Shown: positions 8,650 through 18,016, counted from the stretch's first letter. The stretch: DNA of 64,000 nt from CSP1-1 sp035620615 (GCA_035620615.1 DASPGM010000014.1:18373-82372), one strand, 5' to 3'. Translations and numbers: made by a program. Notes: generated by a model not told the origin, from the letters alone.

Positions 8650-8684
8650 TTTATACCCAAAACCTATTTCCAAAGCCCTTAATT
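8650..8684 (+). repeat. 35-nt intergenic repeat, copy 2
   Basis: This copy matches 7289-7323 at 34 of 35 positions. It follows the calcium-motif protein after a T-rich stretch and ends 23 bases before the nnrE start, a distance that would suit a promoter whose TATA-like part is TTAATTTA at about 8680. Confidence 0.6.
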
Positions 8685-8707
8685 TATGTACATTTTTTTG
8701 ATTAACT

Positions 8708-9355
8708 ATGGAAATAACAGTAAAACAAATGATGCAAATAGAAGAGAATGGTCACAAAATGGGATTCTTAAAAAAATTTATGATGGAAAACGCAGGAGCT
8801 GCTGCAGTTAGAAGATTGGAAGAGCAATATGGGAATTTGACTTCAAAAAATATTCTAGTTTTTGCAGGTTTGGGAAATAATGGAGGAGATGCATTGGTAA
8901 TGGGAAGGCACTTGGCTGGAAGAAATTCTAATATCACTATTGTATTACTTGGAATGCCTGAAAAAATTAAAACAGAAGAGAGTAGATGGAATTGGGAAAT
9001 TTTGGGAAAAATGAACTCAATTACATTAATTACAGATTCAAAAATTAATTTTAAACAAAAACCTGACATCATAGTTGATGGAATTTTAGGTACCGGGATT
9101 TCTGGAATAATTTCTGAACCTTATGCTTCTGCAATACAATTTATCAATGAATCATCTGCATTAAAATTGGCAGTTGATGTACCCTCTGGGTTAGATCCAG
9201 ATACAGGTAATACAAGTAATATCTTTGTCAAAGCAGATCTTACTATTACTTTTCATAAAATGAAAGTTGGAATGCCAAAACGAACAGATCTCTGTGGGAA
9301 AATATTTGTAGAAAAAATTGGAATTCCACCAGAGGCAGAGATTGGAGTATTATGA
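8708..9355 (+). CDS. nnrE: NAD(P)H-hydrate epimerase (YjeF N-terminal domain)
   Basis: This 215-residue Rossmann-like protein carries the YjeF_N signature: MMENAGAAAVRRLE at about residues 25-38, VFAGLGNNGGDALVMGRHL at about 51-69, DGILGTGISG and DVPSGLDPDTG. It should epimerise damaged R-NADHX/NADPHX so that a dehydratase can repair them. The C-terminal ADP/ATP-dependent dehydratase domain often fused in archaea is absent, so that partner must lie elsewhere. Its stop overlaps the next gene by four bases (ATGA), indicating coupling with the MBL hydrolase. Confidence 0.9.
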   Translation: MEITVKQMMQIEENGHKMGFLKKFMMENAGAAAVRRLEEQYGNLTSKNILVFAGLGNNGGDALVMGRHLAGRNSNITIVLLGMPEKIKTEESRWNWEILGKMNSITLITDSKINFKQKPDIIVDGILGTGISGIISEPYASAIQFINESSALKLAVDVPSGLDPDTGNTSNIFVKADLTITFHKMKVGMPKRTDLCGKIFVEKIGIPPEAEIGVL

Positions 9356-9963
9356 AGGTTCATCAAATTCAAGTTGGGAATATGGAGAATTTCACATATA
9401 TTTTAGAAGATGAAGATTCTGGGGAAGCTATTATTTTAGATCCATCATGGAATCTAGATGAAATAAAAAAAATAATCACACGCCATGACCTTAGGGTAAA
9501 ATATATTGTAAATACACACCATCATTTTGATCATACTTTGGGAAATGAAGCATTATCAAAAGAAACTGGTGCCAAAATACTACAACATGAGGCTTCAACT
9601 TTACCACACGATGAAGCTCTTACTGATAAACAAAAAATTAATTTTGGAAATTCTCAATTAATAGTTATTCATACTCCAGGACATTCAAAAGATAGTATAT
9701 GTTTGGTTGGGGATAAAAAAATTTTTACAGGTGATACACTTTTTGTCGGAAATTGTGGACGTGTTGATTTACCTGGAGGAAGTGCAAAAGAGCTCTATCA
9801 TAGTTTATTTGATATTTTATACCAGCTGGATGAAAGTCTTGTAATATATCCTGGTCATAATTATGGATCAACCCCAATCTCCACAATTGCAAATGAAAAA
9901 AAAACAAACTTTGTACTACAAAAAAGAGAAGAGCAGGAATTTGTGGAGCTTATGGGGCAGTGA
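9352..9963 (+). CDS. MBL-fold metallo-hydrolase (glyoxalase II-like)
   Basis: This 203-residue protein has the metallo-beta-lactamase metal motif THHHFDHTLG at about residue 55, TPGHSKDS at about 106, the FTGDTLFVGNCGRVD segment and a C-terminal YPGHNYG. This is the glyoxalase II / persulfide dioxygenase-like branch. The substrate cannot be assigned: thiol-ester hydrolysis is the family default, but glutathione is not expected in archaea. Its ATG overlaps the nnrE stop. Confidence 0.85.
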   Translation: MKVHQIQVGNMENFTYILEDEDSGEAIILDPSWNLDEIKKIITRHDLRVKYIVNTHHHFDHTLGNEALSKETGAKILQHEASTLPHDEALTDKQKINFGNSQLIVIHTPGHSKDSICLVGDKKIFTGDTLFVGNCGRVDLPGGSAKELYHSLFDILYQLDESLVIYPGHNYGSTPISTIANEKKTNFVLQKREEQEFVELMGQ

Positions 9964-9970
9964 ATGTTAA

Positions 9971-11035
9971 ATGAATGATATTGAGATTCTTGGTAATCTT
10001 AATAGCGGTAAAGACTTTGTAAATTCAATTGAAAAAAAAAAATTTCTGTTCTCACTTGTAATATCTTACACAGAAACCTGTGAAATTCCTGGAATTACCG
10101 TGGCAGGAGCAAATCCTGAATTTATAAAATATACTCCTCCAGCTGATGCAGAATATCTTCATTATGGAAATTGCAAATGCATCGATACTATACCTATGAC
10201 TCCTGATGGGAAACCCACTCCTGCAATTCTAACTAAGGTGGCCTTGGAAACTGCTAGTATCCCTCATGTAATAATTAATGCTGGAAGCAAAATTCTTCCA
10301 GAGGTACCATATTTTGAAACAGGTTTAGAACCTGGAAAAAATATTCGCGACGAAGTTGCTATGGATCGGTATTATGTATTGCGTGCCGTTGAACATGGGC
10401 GTATTATAGGTAGAACCCTTGGGTCGTTAACTGATTGTTTAATAATTGGTGAGAGTATCCCAGGGGGAACAACTACTGCTATGGCAGTGCTGAAAGCCTT
10501 TGATATTAATGCAAAGGTTAGCTCCAGCATGCCACAAAATCCACAAGATCTAAAAAACCATGTTGTTAATTCCGCATTAAGTAGATCTCGTTTAAACGAT
10601 TCATATGATATCATTGCAAATATGGGTGATCCAATGATTCCATTAGTTGCTGGAATGTTAAGTACCGCTTCGCAAACTTGTAAGGTTATTTTAGCTGGAG
10701 GTACTCAAATGGCTGCTGTATTATCTCTTGGTAAATCTACTGGATATGATAAAAACAATGTTGCAATTGGAACCACCTCTTACGTTGTAAATGATAATTC
10801 TGCAAACTTCTTGGATACAATTGAGGAAATTGACAATATTCCAATCCTCTCCGTAAATCCAAAACTAGAAGATTCAAAAATTCAAGGATTGAAATCTTTC
10901 TCTCAAGGATTTGTTAAGGAAGGAGCAGGGGCTGGAGGCTCTTTAATTTCTGCTATTTTAAAAACTGGAATTAATTCACAAAAGCTATTAGAATTAACCG
11001 AAGACGAATACAACAGAATTATTACTTTACAGTAA
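9971..11035 (+). CDS. CobT-like nicotinate-nucleotide phosphoribosyltransferase (archaeal UPF0284 type)
   Basis: This 354-residue protein matches the archaeal family related to nicotinate-nucleotide:dimethylbenzimidazole phosphoribosyltransferase, with GRTLGSLTDCLIIGESIPGG (residues about 146-165), VILAGGTQMAAVL and the GAGAGG segment near the C-terminus. CobT activates the lower-ligand base for cobalamin; thaumarchaea are known cobalamin makers, and a B12-dependent radical-SAM protein is encoded at 26577. The tail overlaps the convergent glmS by 14 bases. Family is solid, exact base specificity unknown. Confidence 0.8.
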   Translation: MNDIEILGNLNSGKDFVNSIEKKKFLFSLVISYTETCEIPGITVAGANPEFIKYTPPADAEYLHYGNCKCIDTIPMTPDGKPTPAILTKVALETASIPHVIINAGSKILPEVPYFETGLEPGKNIRDEVAMDRYYVLRAVEHGRIIGRTLGSLTDCLIIGESIPGGTTTAMAVLKAFDINAKVSSSMPQNPQDLKNHVVNSALSRSRLNDSYDIIANMGDPMIPLVAGMLSTASQTCKVILAGGTQMAAVLSLGKSTGYDKNNVAIGTTSYVVNDNSANFLDTIEEIDNIPILSVNPKLEDSKIQGLKSFSQGFVKEGAGAGGSLISAILKTGINSQKLLELTEDEYNRIITLQ

Positions 11036-12782
11036 CAGATTTTGCCAAATTTCTTGGATAATCAGGATCAGTGTCTTTTACAATGGCTGAATAATATGCC
11101 AGAAGTTGAATTGGAATAATTTCTATCATAGGAAACATCGCTTCTCCTATACTTGGAATTTCTATCCAATGATCATAAATCTCACTTTTTTTATCTGAAA
11201 TTCCAATAATCTTCGCACCTCTTGCTTTGATTTCACTTGCACTAGTTAAAGTGTCAGTATAAGTAGAATCATTTGGATTAATTATTAATACATAAACGTT
11301 TGAATCCATTAGTGCCAATGGCCCATGTTTTAGTTCTCCACCTGGAATTCCCTCAGCATGAATGTATGTTAACTCTTTTAATTTTAGAGCAGCTTCAGAT
11401 GCGATTGGATAATGAATTCCTCTTCCTAAAACGTAAATGTCACTTACATTCTTCAGTTCATTTGCTATAGACTGAATTTTTGAGTGATTTGAAAGAATTT
11501 TTGAAATTGAATCAGATATCTCCTTGAAATCTAAATTCAGACACCCATTACACAATTTTTCTGTAATTTTATAAATTATAGCAAGTTGCGAGGTAAAACT
11601 CTTAGTTGCTGCAACACCTATTTCAGGGCCACAATTCATTCCAAGAAAAAGTGAGGATTCTTGCACTAGTGATGAATTTTTATGATTGGCAATGGACAAA
11701 ATTTTTGCATTAGATTTTTTGGCAATGCCTACTGCTTCAAGAACATCTGCGCTTTCACCACTTTGTGAAATTGCAATAAAAATTGAGTTAGGTTCTATAG
11801 AGTCTGGTAGGGTAGAAAGCTCACTGGAAATAATTGATTCTATTTTTATTTTAGCGAATTTTGCCATTAGATATTTTGCAACTAATGCAGCATTATAGCT
11901 AGTGCCACTACCTGTAATGTATACAGTTTTTGCATGTTTTATAAAATCAGAAGTTTGTTCTATTGCAGATTGAGTTTTATTTCCTGCATGCAGTATAGTT
12001 TCAGGTTGTTCAGATATTTCTTTTAATGTAAAGTGAGCATAATCTCCTTTGTATGCATCAGCAAATTCTTTTGAAATTTTTGTAACTTGATGTTTTACAG
12101 GCTTTCCTTCAAAATCACAAATCTGTATTCCTGTAGTATCAATAAAAATTAAATTTCCATTATCAACATATATCGCATCATCTGTTTGTTCAATAAATCC
12201 CAAAACATCACTTGATAAAAAATAATCATTTTTTCCAATTCCAATAATCATTGGTTCATGAAATCTAGCCGCGGCTAGCAAACCGTTATCAAACATTGCT
12301 ACAAACGCGTAATGGCCTTTTAATTTTGAAACCGTACTAATGATTGCTTTTTTAACATCTAAAGTTAGATCATAATTTTGTTGTAAGAGGTTTGATATTA
12401 CTTCAGTATCTGTTTCACTATTAAATGTAAATCCATTTTTTTGTAAATCTTCTTTTAACTCATTATAATTTTCAATAATTCCATTATGCACAATTGCAAC
12501 TTTTCCTGAATTACTTGGGTGTGGATGTGCATTTATCTGGGTCACCTTTCCATGAGTTGCCCATCTAGTATGACCAATTCCGATATTTCCAGAAAGTTTA
12601 TCAAGATTTACAGAATTATTTACCTCACTAACTTTTCCAACTCCTTTTCTAACTTCTATTTTATGGTCAGAATTAGTGGCTACTCCTACACTATCGTATC
12701 CTCGATATTCCATTCGTTTAAGACCCTTCACCAAAATAGGGGCAGCAGAGCCTTTTCCATAGTAACCTATTATTGAACACAT
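11022..12782 (-). CDS. glmS: Glutamine--fructose-6-phosphate aminotransferase (isomerizing)
   Basis: The protein has 586 residues. The N-terminal glutaminase domain starts MCSIIGYYG, with the nucleophilic cysteine at position 2, then HTRWATHGKVT and HNGIIENY. Two SIS sugar-isomerase domains follow, with GSGTSYNAAL, ISQSGESADVLEA and GRGIHYPIASEAALKLKE. It ends with the conserved NLAKSVTVK. It makes glucosamine-6-phosphate for UDP-GlcNAc, needed for glycans of the cell surface. It is convergent with the CobT-like gene. Confidence 0.96.
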   Translation of the reverse strand: MCSIIGYYGKGSAAPILVKGLKRMEYRGYDSVGVATNSDHKIEVRKGVGKVSEVNNSVNLDKLSGNIGIGHTRWATHGKVTQINAHPHPSNSGKVAIVHNGIIENYNELKEDLQKNGFTFNSETDTEVISNLLQQNYDLTLDVKKAIISTVSKLKGHYAFVAMFDNGLLAAARFHEPMIIGIGKNDYFLSSDVLGFIEQTDDAIYVDNGNLIFIDTTGIQICDFEGKPVKHQVTKISKEFADAYKGDYAHFTLKEISEQPETILHAGNKTQSAIEQTSDFIKHAKTVYITGSGTSYNAALVAKYLMAKFAKIKIESIISSELSTLPDSIEPNSIFIAISQSGESADVLEAVGIAKKSNAKILSIANHKNSSLVQESSLFLGMNCGPEIGVAATKSFTSQLAIIYKITEKLCNGCLNLDFKEISDSISKILSNHSKIQSIANELKNVSDIYVLGRGIHYPIASEAALKLKELTYIHAEGIPGGELKHGPLALMDSNVYVLIINPNDSTYTDTLTSASEIKARGAKIIGISDKKSEIYDHWIEIPSIGEAMFPMIEIIPIQLLAYYSAIVKDTDPDYPRNLAKSVTVK

Positions 12783-12819
12783 AATTTCTACCTAGTAATT
12801 GAAATATTTACAGATAAGC

Positions 12820-13419
12820 TTAATCTTTTGCTTGAACAGCCGAAGTGCCATCACTTGATTCTTCAGGAGTATCTATTTCTGATTCATCAGTAGTTGGCTC
12901 TTCAATTTTTGTTTTCCCGTGTTTTTCCAACAGTTCTCCTAATGAAGAACCTGGGGCTAAACGAATTTGATCTTCCTCATTCATTCCAACCGAATACGAT
13001 GGTACGTTTACAATCCTATCTCCAATCATAATATGACCGTGTACTACAGCCTGCCTTGCTTGATAAGGAGTTCTAAAAGAAAATTTCTTTTGAACTACTG
13101 TTTGTAATCTGCGAGATAACAAATCTGTCACCTGAAGGTTTAACACATCATCCAGAGTTGAATTCGCTTCTACTAATCCAACTTTAGATAACGACTTCAT
13201 CAATATTGGTTCTTTTTCATCTCTTATTTCTTGTCTAAGCGCAAGTAAAGAACGAGCTTGATGTCTCAATCTAGAAAGTTCTGTATGTGCTTTCCATAAT
13301 TCTCGTTTTGTTTTTAATCCAAAAGTTCCTAATGTCTTTAATTCTTCCATCTTAAGATCATAATTGAGAGGATTTCTTGGTTTCTTCCAAGATCTTCGCG
13401 GATTTTTTGGATCTCCCAT
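12820..13419 (-). CDS. rps4: 30S ribosomal protein S4 (uS4)
   Basis: This 199-residue protein has the archaeal uS4 start MGDPKNPRRSWKKPRNP, the helical N-terminal domain and the S4 RNA-binding domain (RQAVVHGHIMIGDRIVNVPSY at about residues 120-140). The last 30 residues are an acidic, Thr/Ser/Glu-rich extension. It starts 9 bases after the rps13 stop. The usual following genes (rps11, rpoD, rpl18e) are not next; glmS is, so the operon is split in this lineage. Confidence 0.95.
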   Translation of the reverse strand: MGDPKNPRRSWKKPRNPLNYDLKMEELKTLGTFGLKTKRELWKAHTELSRLRHQARSLLALRQEIRDEKEPILMKSLSKVGLVEANSTLDDVLNLQVTDLLSRRLQTVVQKKFSFRTPYQARQAVVHGHIMIGDRIVNVPSYSVGMNEEDQIRLAPGSSLGELLEKHGKTKIEEPTTDESEIDTPEESSDGTSAVQAKD

Positions 13420-13428
13420 CTATTTCAC

Positions 13429-14106
13429 CTATTTTTTAGCTCCGCCCTTAGTCTCTTTTGCTTTTTCTTTCCCTTCAGCTGGAGCTGCAGCCTTTCCTGC
13501 AGCTGGTGCAGTACTTTTTCCTGCAGCTGGAGCTGCAGTCTTTCCTGCAGCTGGTGTAGTACCTTTTCCTGCAGCTGGAGCTGCACTCTCAGCTGGAGCT
13601 GCGCCTTCAGCAGCTACTTCTGCACCTGGAGCTCCAGGCGCACCAGCTGGTAAAACTTTTCCTCCTTTTTGAACACCGACGGCTCCTCCTTTTCGACCAG
13701 AAGTACGTGTACATTGTCCCCTAACTTTTAAGCCATACATGTGACGGTAACCTCTCCAACTATAGATCCCCTTTTCTCTTTCAATATCATTTCTAACTGT
13801 AAGGGCAATATCTGATGTAATCAAATGAGACGTCTGCCCTGTTTCAGAATCTTTTCGCCTATTTAGGAACCAAGATGGAAATTTAGCTGAATTTGGATCC
13901 TTAATTATTTGTTCAATTGATTGAACTTGAGATTCAGTAAGATTACCAATATTACTATTAGAGTTAATTTTTAATGAATCTAAAATTGCATTTGCAAAGT
14001 TATAACCAATCCCTCGAATTTGTGTTAGACCAACTATAATTTTTTTAGATCCCGGAATATCATTTCCTACAATTCTCACAATATGCTGATATTCATTTGC
14101 TGTCAA
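13429..14106 (-). CDS. rps13: 30S ribosomal protein S13 (uS13) with long Ala/Pro/Lys tail
   Basis: The TTG at 14106 gives MTANEYQHIVRIVGNDIPGSKK, the expected uS13 N-terminus. The core runs to about residue 150, with RGIGYNFANAI, WRGYRHMYGLKVRGQCTRTSG. Then comes a 75-residue tail of Ala, Pro, Gly and Lys, including an eight-residue repeat of the form TAPAAGKS. Normal archaeal S13 ends near residue 150, so this lineage has added a disordered basic tail resembling histone-H1-like or nucleic-acid-binding tails. It is followed directly by rps4. Confidence 0.94.
   Translation of the reverse strand: MTANEYQHIVRIVGNDIPGSKKIIVGLTQIRGIGYNFANAILDSLKINSNSNIGNLTESQVQSIEQIIKDPNSAKFPSWFLNRRKDSETGQTSHLITSDIALTVRNDIEREKGIYSWRGYRHMYGLKVRGQCTRTSGRKGGAVGVQKGGKVLPAGAPGAPGAEVAAEGAAPAESAAPAAGKGTTPAAGKTAAPAAGKSTAPAAGKAAAPAEGKEKAKETKGGAKK
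13465..13587 (-). repeat. Tandem repeat coding the Ala-Pro-Ala-Ala-Gly-Lys tail of S13
   Basis: About four 24-base units encode variants of xxPAAGKx (residues about 174-214 of S13). The DNA is markedly richer in GC than its surroundings, with repeated CCTGCAGCTGG blocks on the plus strand. Such arrays can change copy number by slippage. Confidence 0.75.
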
Positions 14107-14233
14107 GTATGAAGATTCAAAATTACCAAGATAAAAACCATACTAAGAATTTTATCAAGAAAAAACAATTCTTTTCAAAAATATATCACAATTTCAGTAA
14201 ATGGTATAAATTGTAAGAGCTCTAAAGTAGTTT

Positions 14234-15862
14234 ATGTTAGACACCTCAAGCATTGTTGGACAAAGCTATAATTCCTCTCCAAAATACACTGAAATCCAAG
14301 CAGGATTACCTGAAGATTTTAAAGATATCAAAACCTTAGGTGATCTTTTAGCTATTAATTACAAATTAGTTAGCGTAAAACAGCAACTTAGAAGAAATTT
14401 AATTTCTCTAATTAACTTGGGTAAGCCCAAATATCCTGGAATAATTGGTTTTGAGGATGATGTAATTCCCGCATTAGATAGAGCAATTCTTTCTTGCCAT
14501 GATATATTTTTGGTTGGACAAATTGGTCAAGCCAAAACCAAAATTGTTGAAACTATTTCTAAGAACCTATTATCCCCAATTCCAGTAATTAAAAATAGTA
14601 TTACAAACGACTGCCCAATGGATTTACCTGAAAATGATTTGATATCATTACTGAATGATAAAGAACCAAATAATCTAAGTCCTAAATTCTATGTTAGTCC
14701 TGAAAGTGCTGAGAGAATACGTGATGATAAACTAGACACAGAAATAGTATGGTTGGAGGGAAAAAATAGATACAAGTATGTACTTGCAACTCCCGATATC
14801 TCAGTAAAAGATTTTGTTGGTTATATAGATGCAATTAAAGTTGCAAAAAAAGGAATTGAAATTTACAAAATTGATTCTTATTCACCAGGTCAGCTTATGC
14901 AGGCAAAACATGGAATATTTTGTATTGATGAATTACCAGTACTTGATCCAAGAAAACAAGTATCTTTACTTTCTGTATTACAAGAAGGTAGATTTACTAC
15001 AGGTTCATATCCTGTAATCTTTGAACCAAAAATTTCTCTCTTTGCAACTGCAAATCCAATTGATTATACTCATTCAGGGAAGGTAATCGAACCATTATAC
15101 GACCGATTGAAAAGCCATATTCATACACATTATCCAAAATCAATTGATAACGAAATGTTAATTATTCTTCAGGAGGCAAAAATCCCTCAAACTATAATTT
15201 TTTCTCCAATATTAAAAATTCTTTCTACAATTATTCAAAACGCAAGAAAAAGTTTTGAAATAAATCAAGAAAGAGGTGTGAGTGTAAGACTTGGAATTCA
15301 TGGACTAGAGTTACTTGTGGGAGAATCAGAAAGAGCACGTGCACTCTCTCATAAAATTACTGCAGTCCCAAGATTATCTGATATGTATTGTCTTAATCAA
15401 GTTGCAAAATTTGAACTTATTGAACAAGACGACACCATTGAAAATCGAGAAAAATTCTTCAATAAATTAATCGACGACTCCATTCATCAAATCAGCATAG
15501 AATATCTGAATGAAAAGGATGCGACCCTATTAGAAGGAATAAAACAAGAATTTCAAGGAAAAACATTCCAAGTCTCACAGAAAATGATATGGAAAAATGG
15601 TCAAACTTCATACGAAAATCAACTTGATAATTTTAAAAATCTCAAACAACTTGTAGAATTAAAAGCTGAAAAAGTACATTCTGAACAAAAATTACTAATA
15701 GAAAAAACGGTTCCTTACAGTATAGAATCTAGCTCGTTGATAATCAATGAAGCAGGTGAAAGCGAATTACGCTCGGTTTTAACTGAAATTATTCTTGAAG
15801 GACTTCGGGGAACTACCCCAAAAATTCTCGAGCGAAAAGAAGCAGGATATGTCTCGGCCTAA
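14234..15862 (+). CDS. MoxR/ChlI-type AAA+ ATPase
   Basis: This 542-residue ATPase has a Walker A GQIGQAKTK (about residues 96-104) with Ala before Lys as in many MoxR/RavA proteins, Walker B GIFCIDELPV (about 227-236), sensor ATANPIDYTHSGKV and an arginine finger in LYDRLKSHI. It pairs with the overlapping VWA gene, as in magnesium/cobalt chelatase and RavA-ViaA systems. It probably remodels or inserts metal into a partner protein; the substrate is unknown. The ATG at 14234 is preceded by a short AT-rich region and diverges from rps13. Confidence 0.85.
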   Translation: MLDTSSIVGQSYNSSPKYTEIQAGLPEDFKDIKTLGDLLAINYKLVSVKQQLRRNLISLINLGKPKYPGIIGFEDDVIPALDRAILSCHDIFLVGQIGQAKTKIVETISKNLLSPIPVIKNSITNDCPMDLPENDLISLLNDKEPNNLSPKFYVSPESAERIRDDKLDTEIVWLEGKNRYKYVLATPDISVKDFVGYIDAIKVAKKGIEIYKIDSYSPGQLMQAKHGIFCIDELPVLDPRKQVSLLSVLQEGRFTTGSYPVIFEPKISLFATANPIDYTHSGKVIEPLYDRLKSHIHTHYPKSIDNEMLIILQEAKIPQTIIFSPILKILSTIIQNARKSFEINQERGVSVRLGIHGLELLVGESERARALSHKITAVPRLSDMYCLNQVAKFELIEQDDTIENREKFFNKLIDDSIHQISIEYLNEKDATLLEGIKQEFQGKTFQVSQKMIWKNGQTSYENQLDNFKNLKQLVELKAEKVHSEQKLLIEKTVPYSIESSSLIINEAGESELRSVLTEIILEGLRGTTPKILERKEAGYVSA

Positions 15863-17198
15863 TACTGGAAATTTTGTATACTATCTAAGTGATGGTAAGA
15901 AAAAAAATACCAAATTTGAAAACACCCTTTCTGATAAGAAGCTAGGCGAAATATTACATACACTCTCAAAATATTCAATGAAAGAAAAAACACCAGAATT
16001 TGAAGAATTAGAATCTATATTACAAAATTCCTTACATCAAAATGAAAACCAGGATAATGAGATTAAAATGGAAAATGACAAAAATATTGAAGATGGCGGG
16101 GCTTCTTTAACAAAACTGCTGAAGGAAAAGGGTTATCTTCGTGAGGGAAAAAAATGGTTAACCCATAAAGGATTTTTTAAAATTGGTGGAAAAATTCTTC
16201 ACGATGTAATGAAGGAACTTAATTCTTCCGATGTGGGTTTGCATGAGACTAAATTTATTGGCGGTGGTAATATCTTAATGGATACCACAAAAAAATTTGA
16301 ACCAGGTAATGATTTTAAATTCCTTAGTGTACCTCAAACGTTACTTAACACCATTAAAAGAATTTCCAAAATTAACCATCAAATTAATTTTCCAGTAGAA
16401 ATAATTCTTGACGATCTTGAAGAATTTGAAACCTTTGAAGATGTACGAGTAGATATAGTATATTGTATTGATTTAAGCTCTACAATGAAATATTCAATAG
16501 GAAAAAATGACTCAAGTAGAATTGAAGCTGCCAAAAAAGCCCTTTGGGGACTCTATATACTAAATAAAAAATTCTATCCAAATGATACAATCTCAATTGT
16601 GGGATTTGGTTCTATGGCATCATTAATTGATCCTTATGACATTCCATTTCTAAAAACATTTGATGCAAATGATGATTTTTTACATTATACAAATTACCAG
16701 GCTGCGTTAAGATTGGCTAGAAAAATTTTACAGAAAAGTTCTGCGGAAAATAAGAGAATAGTAATGATCACAGATGGACAACCTAGTGCTTGTTTTATTG
16801 ATAACATTCACCAAAAAAATGATATTATTTCTGAGAAACCATACTCAAATTTCTATACGCCTAGTAAAGATGTTATATCTAAAATAAAAAAAGAACGAGA
16901 TTTGAAACTCGACATAAACGAAGGAAGCCTGGTTTACCTTTGTTATAGATACAAGAAAGTAGACTCAAAGATAAATGATAGAACGATTATGGAAGCTAAA
17001 AAATGTAAGAGAGAGGCAATTAACATTGATACTATTGTGGTAGGTGAGGAAGAAGAACTTTTGAAATATGCCCAAGAACTTGAACAAAAATTAAAAGGAA
17101 AAACCTATCATATCAATCAGGAGAATATGGAACAAGTTCTAGTTCATGATTATCTTACAAAAACCAGAAAAGTTTTAAGTTCTAAACAGATTTGGTGA
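15849..17198 (+). CDS. VWA (von Willebrand A) domain protein, MoxR partner
   Basis: I take the ATG at 15849 (MSRPNTGNF), 14 bases inside the ATPase gene; a TTG 54 bases earlier is possible but gives a poor N-terminus. The 449-residue protein has an acidic/charged N-terminal half and a VWA domain from about residue 212. Its MIDAS motif reads VYCIDLSSTMKYS (D-x-S-x-T rather than the common D-x-S-x-S), and a second metal-site loop is MITDGQPS. MoxR-VWA pairs act as chaperones or metal-insertion machines. Translational overlap says the two are made together. Confidence 0.82.
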   Translation: MSRPNTGNFVYYLSDGKKKNTKFENTLSDKKLGEILHTLSKYSMKEKTPEFEELESILQNSLHQNENQDNEIKMENDKNIEDGGASLTKLLKEKGYLREGKKWLTHKGFFKIGGKILHDVMKELNSSDVGLHETKFIGGGNILMDTTKKFEPGNDFKFLSVPQTLLNTIKRISKINHQINFPVEIILDDLEEFETFEDVRVDIVYCIDLSSTMKYSIGKNDSSRIEAAKKALWGLYILNKKFYPNDTISIVGFGSMASLIDPYDIPFLKTFDANDDFLHYTNYQAALRLARKILQKSSAENKRIVMITDGQPSACFIDNIHQKNDIISEKPYSNFYTPSKDVISKIKKERDLKLDINEGSLVYLCYRYKKVDSKINDRTIMEAKKCKREAINIDTIVVGEEEELLKYAQELEQKLKGKTYHINQENMEQVLVHDYLTKTRKVLSSKQIW

Positions 17199-17202
17199 TT
17201 TA

Positions 17203-17514
17203 TTGGAACCTACCTACAACAAAGAAAAGATTTTAGAATCTATTTTTGATCCTGAAACATCTGAAATTTTAGCAGAATTAGAAAATGGTGGAAAAGAATT
17301 ACAATATCTGACAGACAAATTAAAAATTTCTGAAGATGAAATTTACGCAAAACTATCTTACTTAATTGAACACAATTTTGTAAAAAAAGAAAAAACCAAT
17401 AGCAAAATTATTTTTACAGCGAATGCAGAAAAATTAGCAGAACAGGTTGAACAAGATAATAATTTTGATAATGTAGTTGATGGATTAGCTAAAATGGATA
17501 GTTATCTTAATTGA
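17203..17514 (+). CDS. Small winged-helix (ArsR-like) DNA-binding protein
   Basis: This is a 103-residue protein from TTG at 17203, with GGTGA overlapping the VWA stop as ribosome-binding site. The sequence shows a compact helix-turn-helix and wing: SEILAELENGGKELQYLTDKL, then DEIYAKLSYLIEHNFVKKEK and SKIIFTA as a wing. No metal-sensing cysteines are present. It is third in the MoxR-VWA operon and may regulate it. Its end overlaps the convergent membrane protein by eight bases. Confidence 0.7.
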   Translation: MEPTYNKEKILESIFDPETSEILAELENGGKELQYLTDKLKISEDEIYAKLSYLIEHNFVKKEKTNSKIIFTANAEKLAEQVEQDNNFDNVVDGLAKMDSYLN

Positions 17515-18016
17515 ATTTTTCTTTTCGTTTATTTCGTATTAAATTAACTACAATTCCACCCATTCCAATTAATCCTACAAGTATAATATAGAAACCTATA
17601 ATCCCTACAGAAAGGATATTGCTATCTGGCATGTATCCAATTCCAGCAACAATTTTTATTTGTTCCAACCCAGAATTTTCAATAGTAACCCTGTAGGTAC
17701 CTTTTGAGTTGATTTCAAATCGTTCTTCTGTTGTTTCTTGATCAATTGTCTTTGACAAAATTTGACTTTCACTTGGTTCAAACACAGTTACATGAATCAT
17801 ATTTTCCTCATATTTTGATAAGAGAATCCCATACACTCCAGTTTCACTAAAAGCAGGATCAAGTTCTGCTGTTACATCCATTGAAGAACCAGATTCCAAA
17901 TTTTCTTCTGTTATGGTCAAATTTTGAGTTGCTAATTGTGTACCATAAAATGATAGTACCATCCCTATTCCAATCAGAAATCCAACAATTAATAAAAAAA
18001 TTAATGGTTTTTCCAT
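17507..18016 (-). CDS. Membrane protein with extracytoplasmic beta domain between two helices
   Basis: This 169-residue protein has hydrophobic helices at about residues 5-25 and 135-160 and a basic C-terminal tail (RNKRKEKFN). The roughly 105-residue middle is beta-rich with GTYRVTIENSG, reminiscent of GOLD/emp24-like domains, but the match is by impression only. It is divergent from the multicopper oxidase and shares that intergenic region with the two operator-like sequences at 18096-18131. Confidence 0.65.
   Translation of the reverse strand: MEKPLIFLLIVGFLIGIGMVLSFYGTQLATQNLTITEENLESGSSMDVTAELDPAFSETGVYGILLSKYEENMIHVTVFEPSESQILSKTIDQETTEERFEINSKGTYRVTIENSGLEQIKIVAGIGYMPDSNILSVGIIGFYIILVGLIGMGGIVVNLIRNKRKEKFN

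Noticed and set aside
13364..13672. Plus-strand Ala/Pro-rich open frame opposite rps13/rps4
   Set aside because: It is the antisense of the S13 repeat tail and rps4 start; repetitive GC-rich DNA keeps several frames open.
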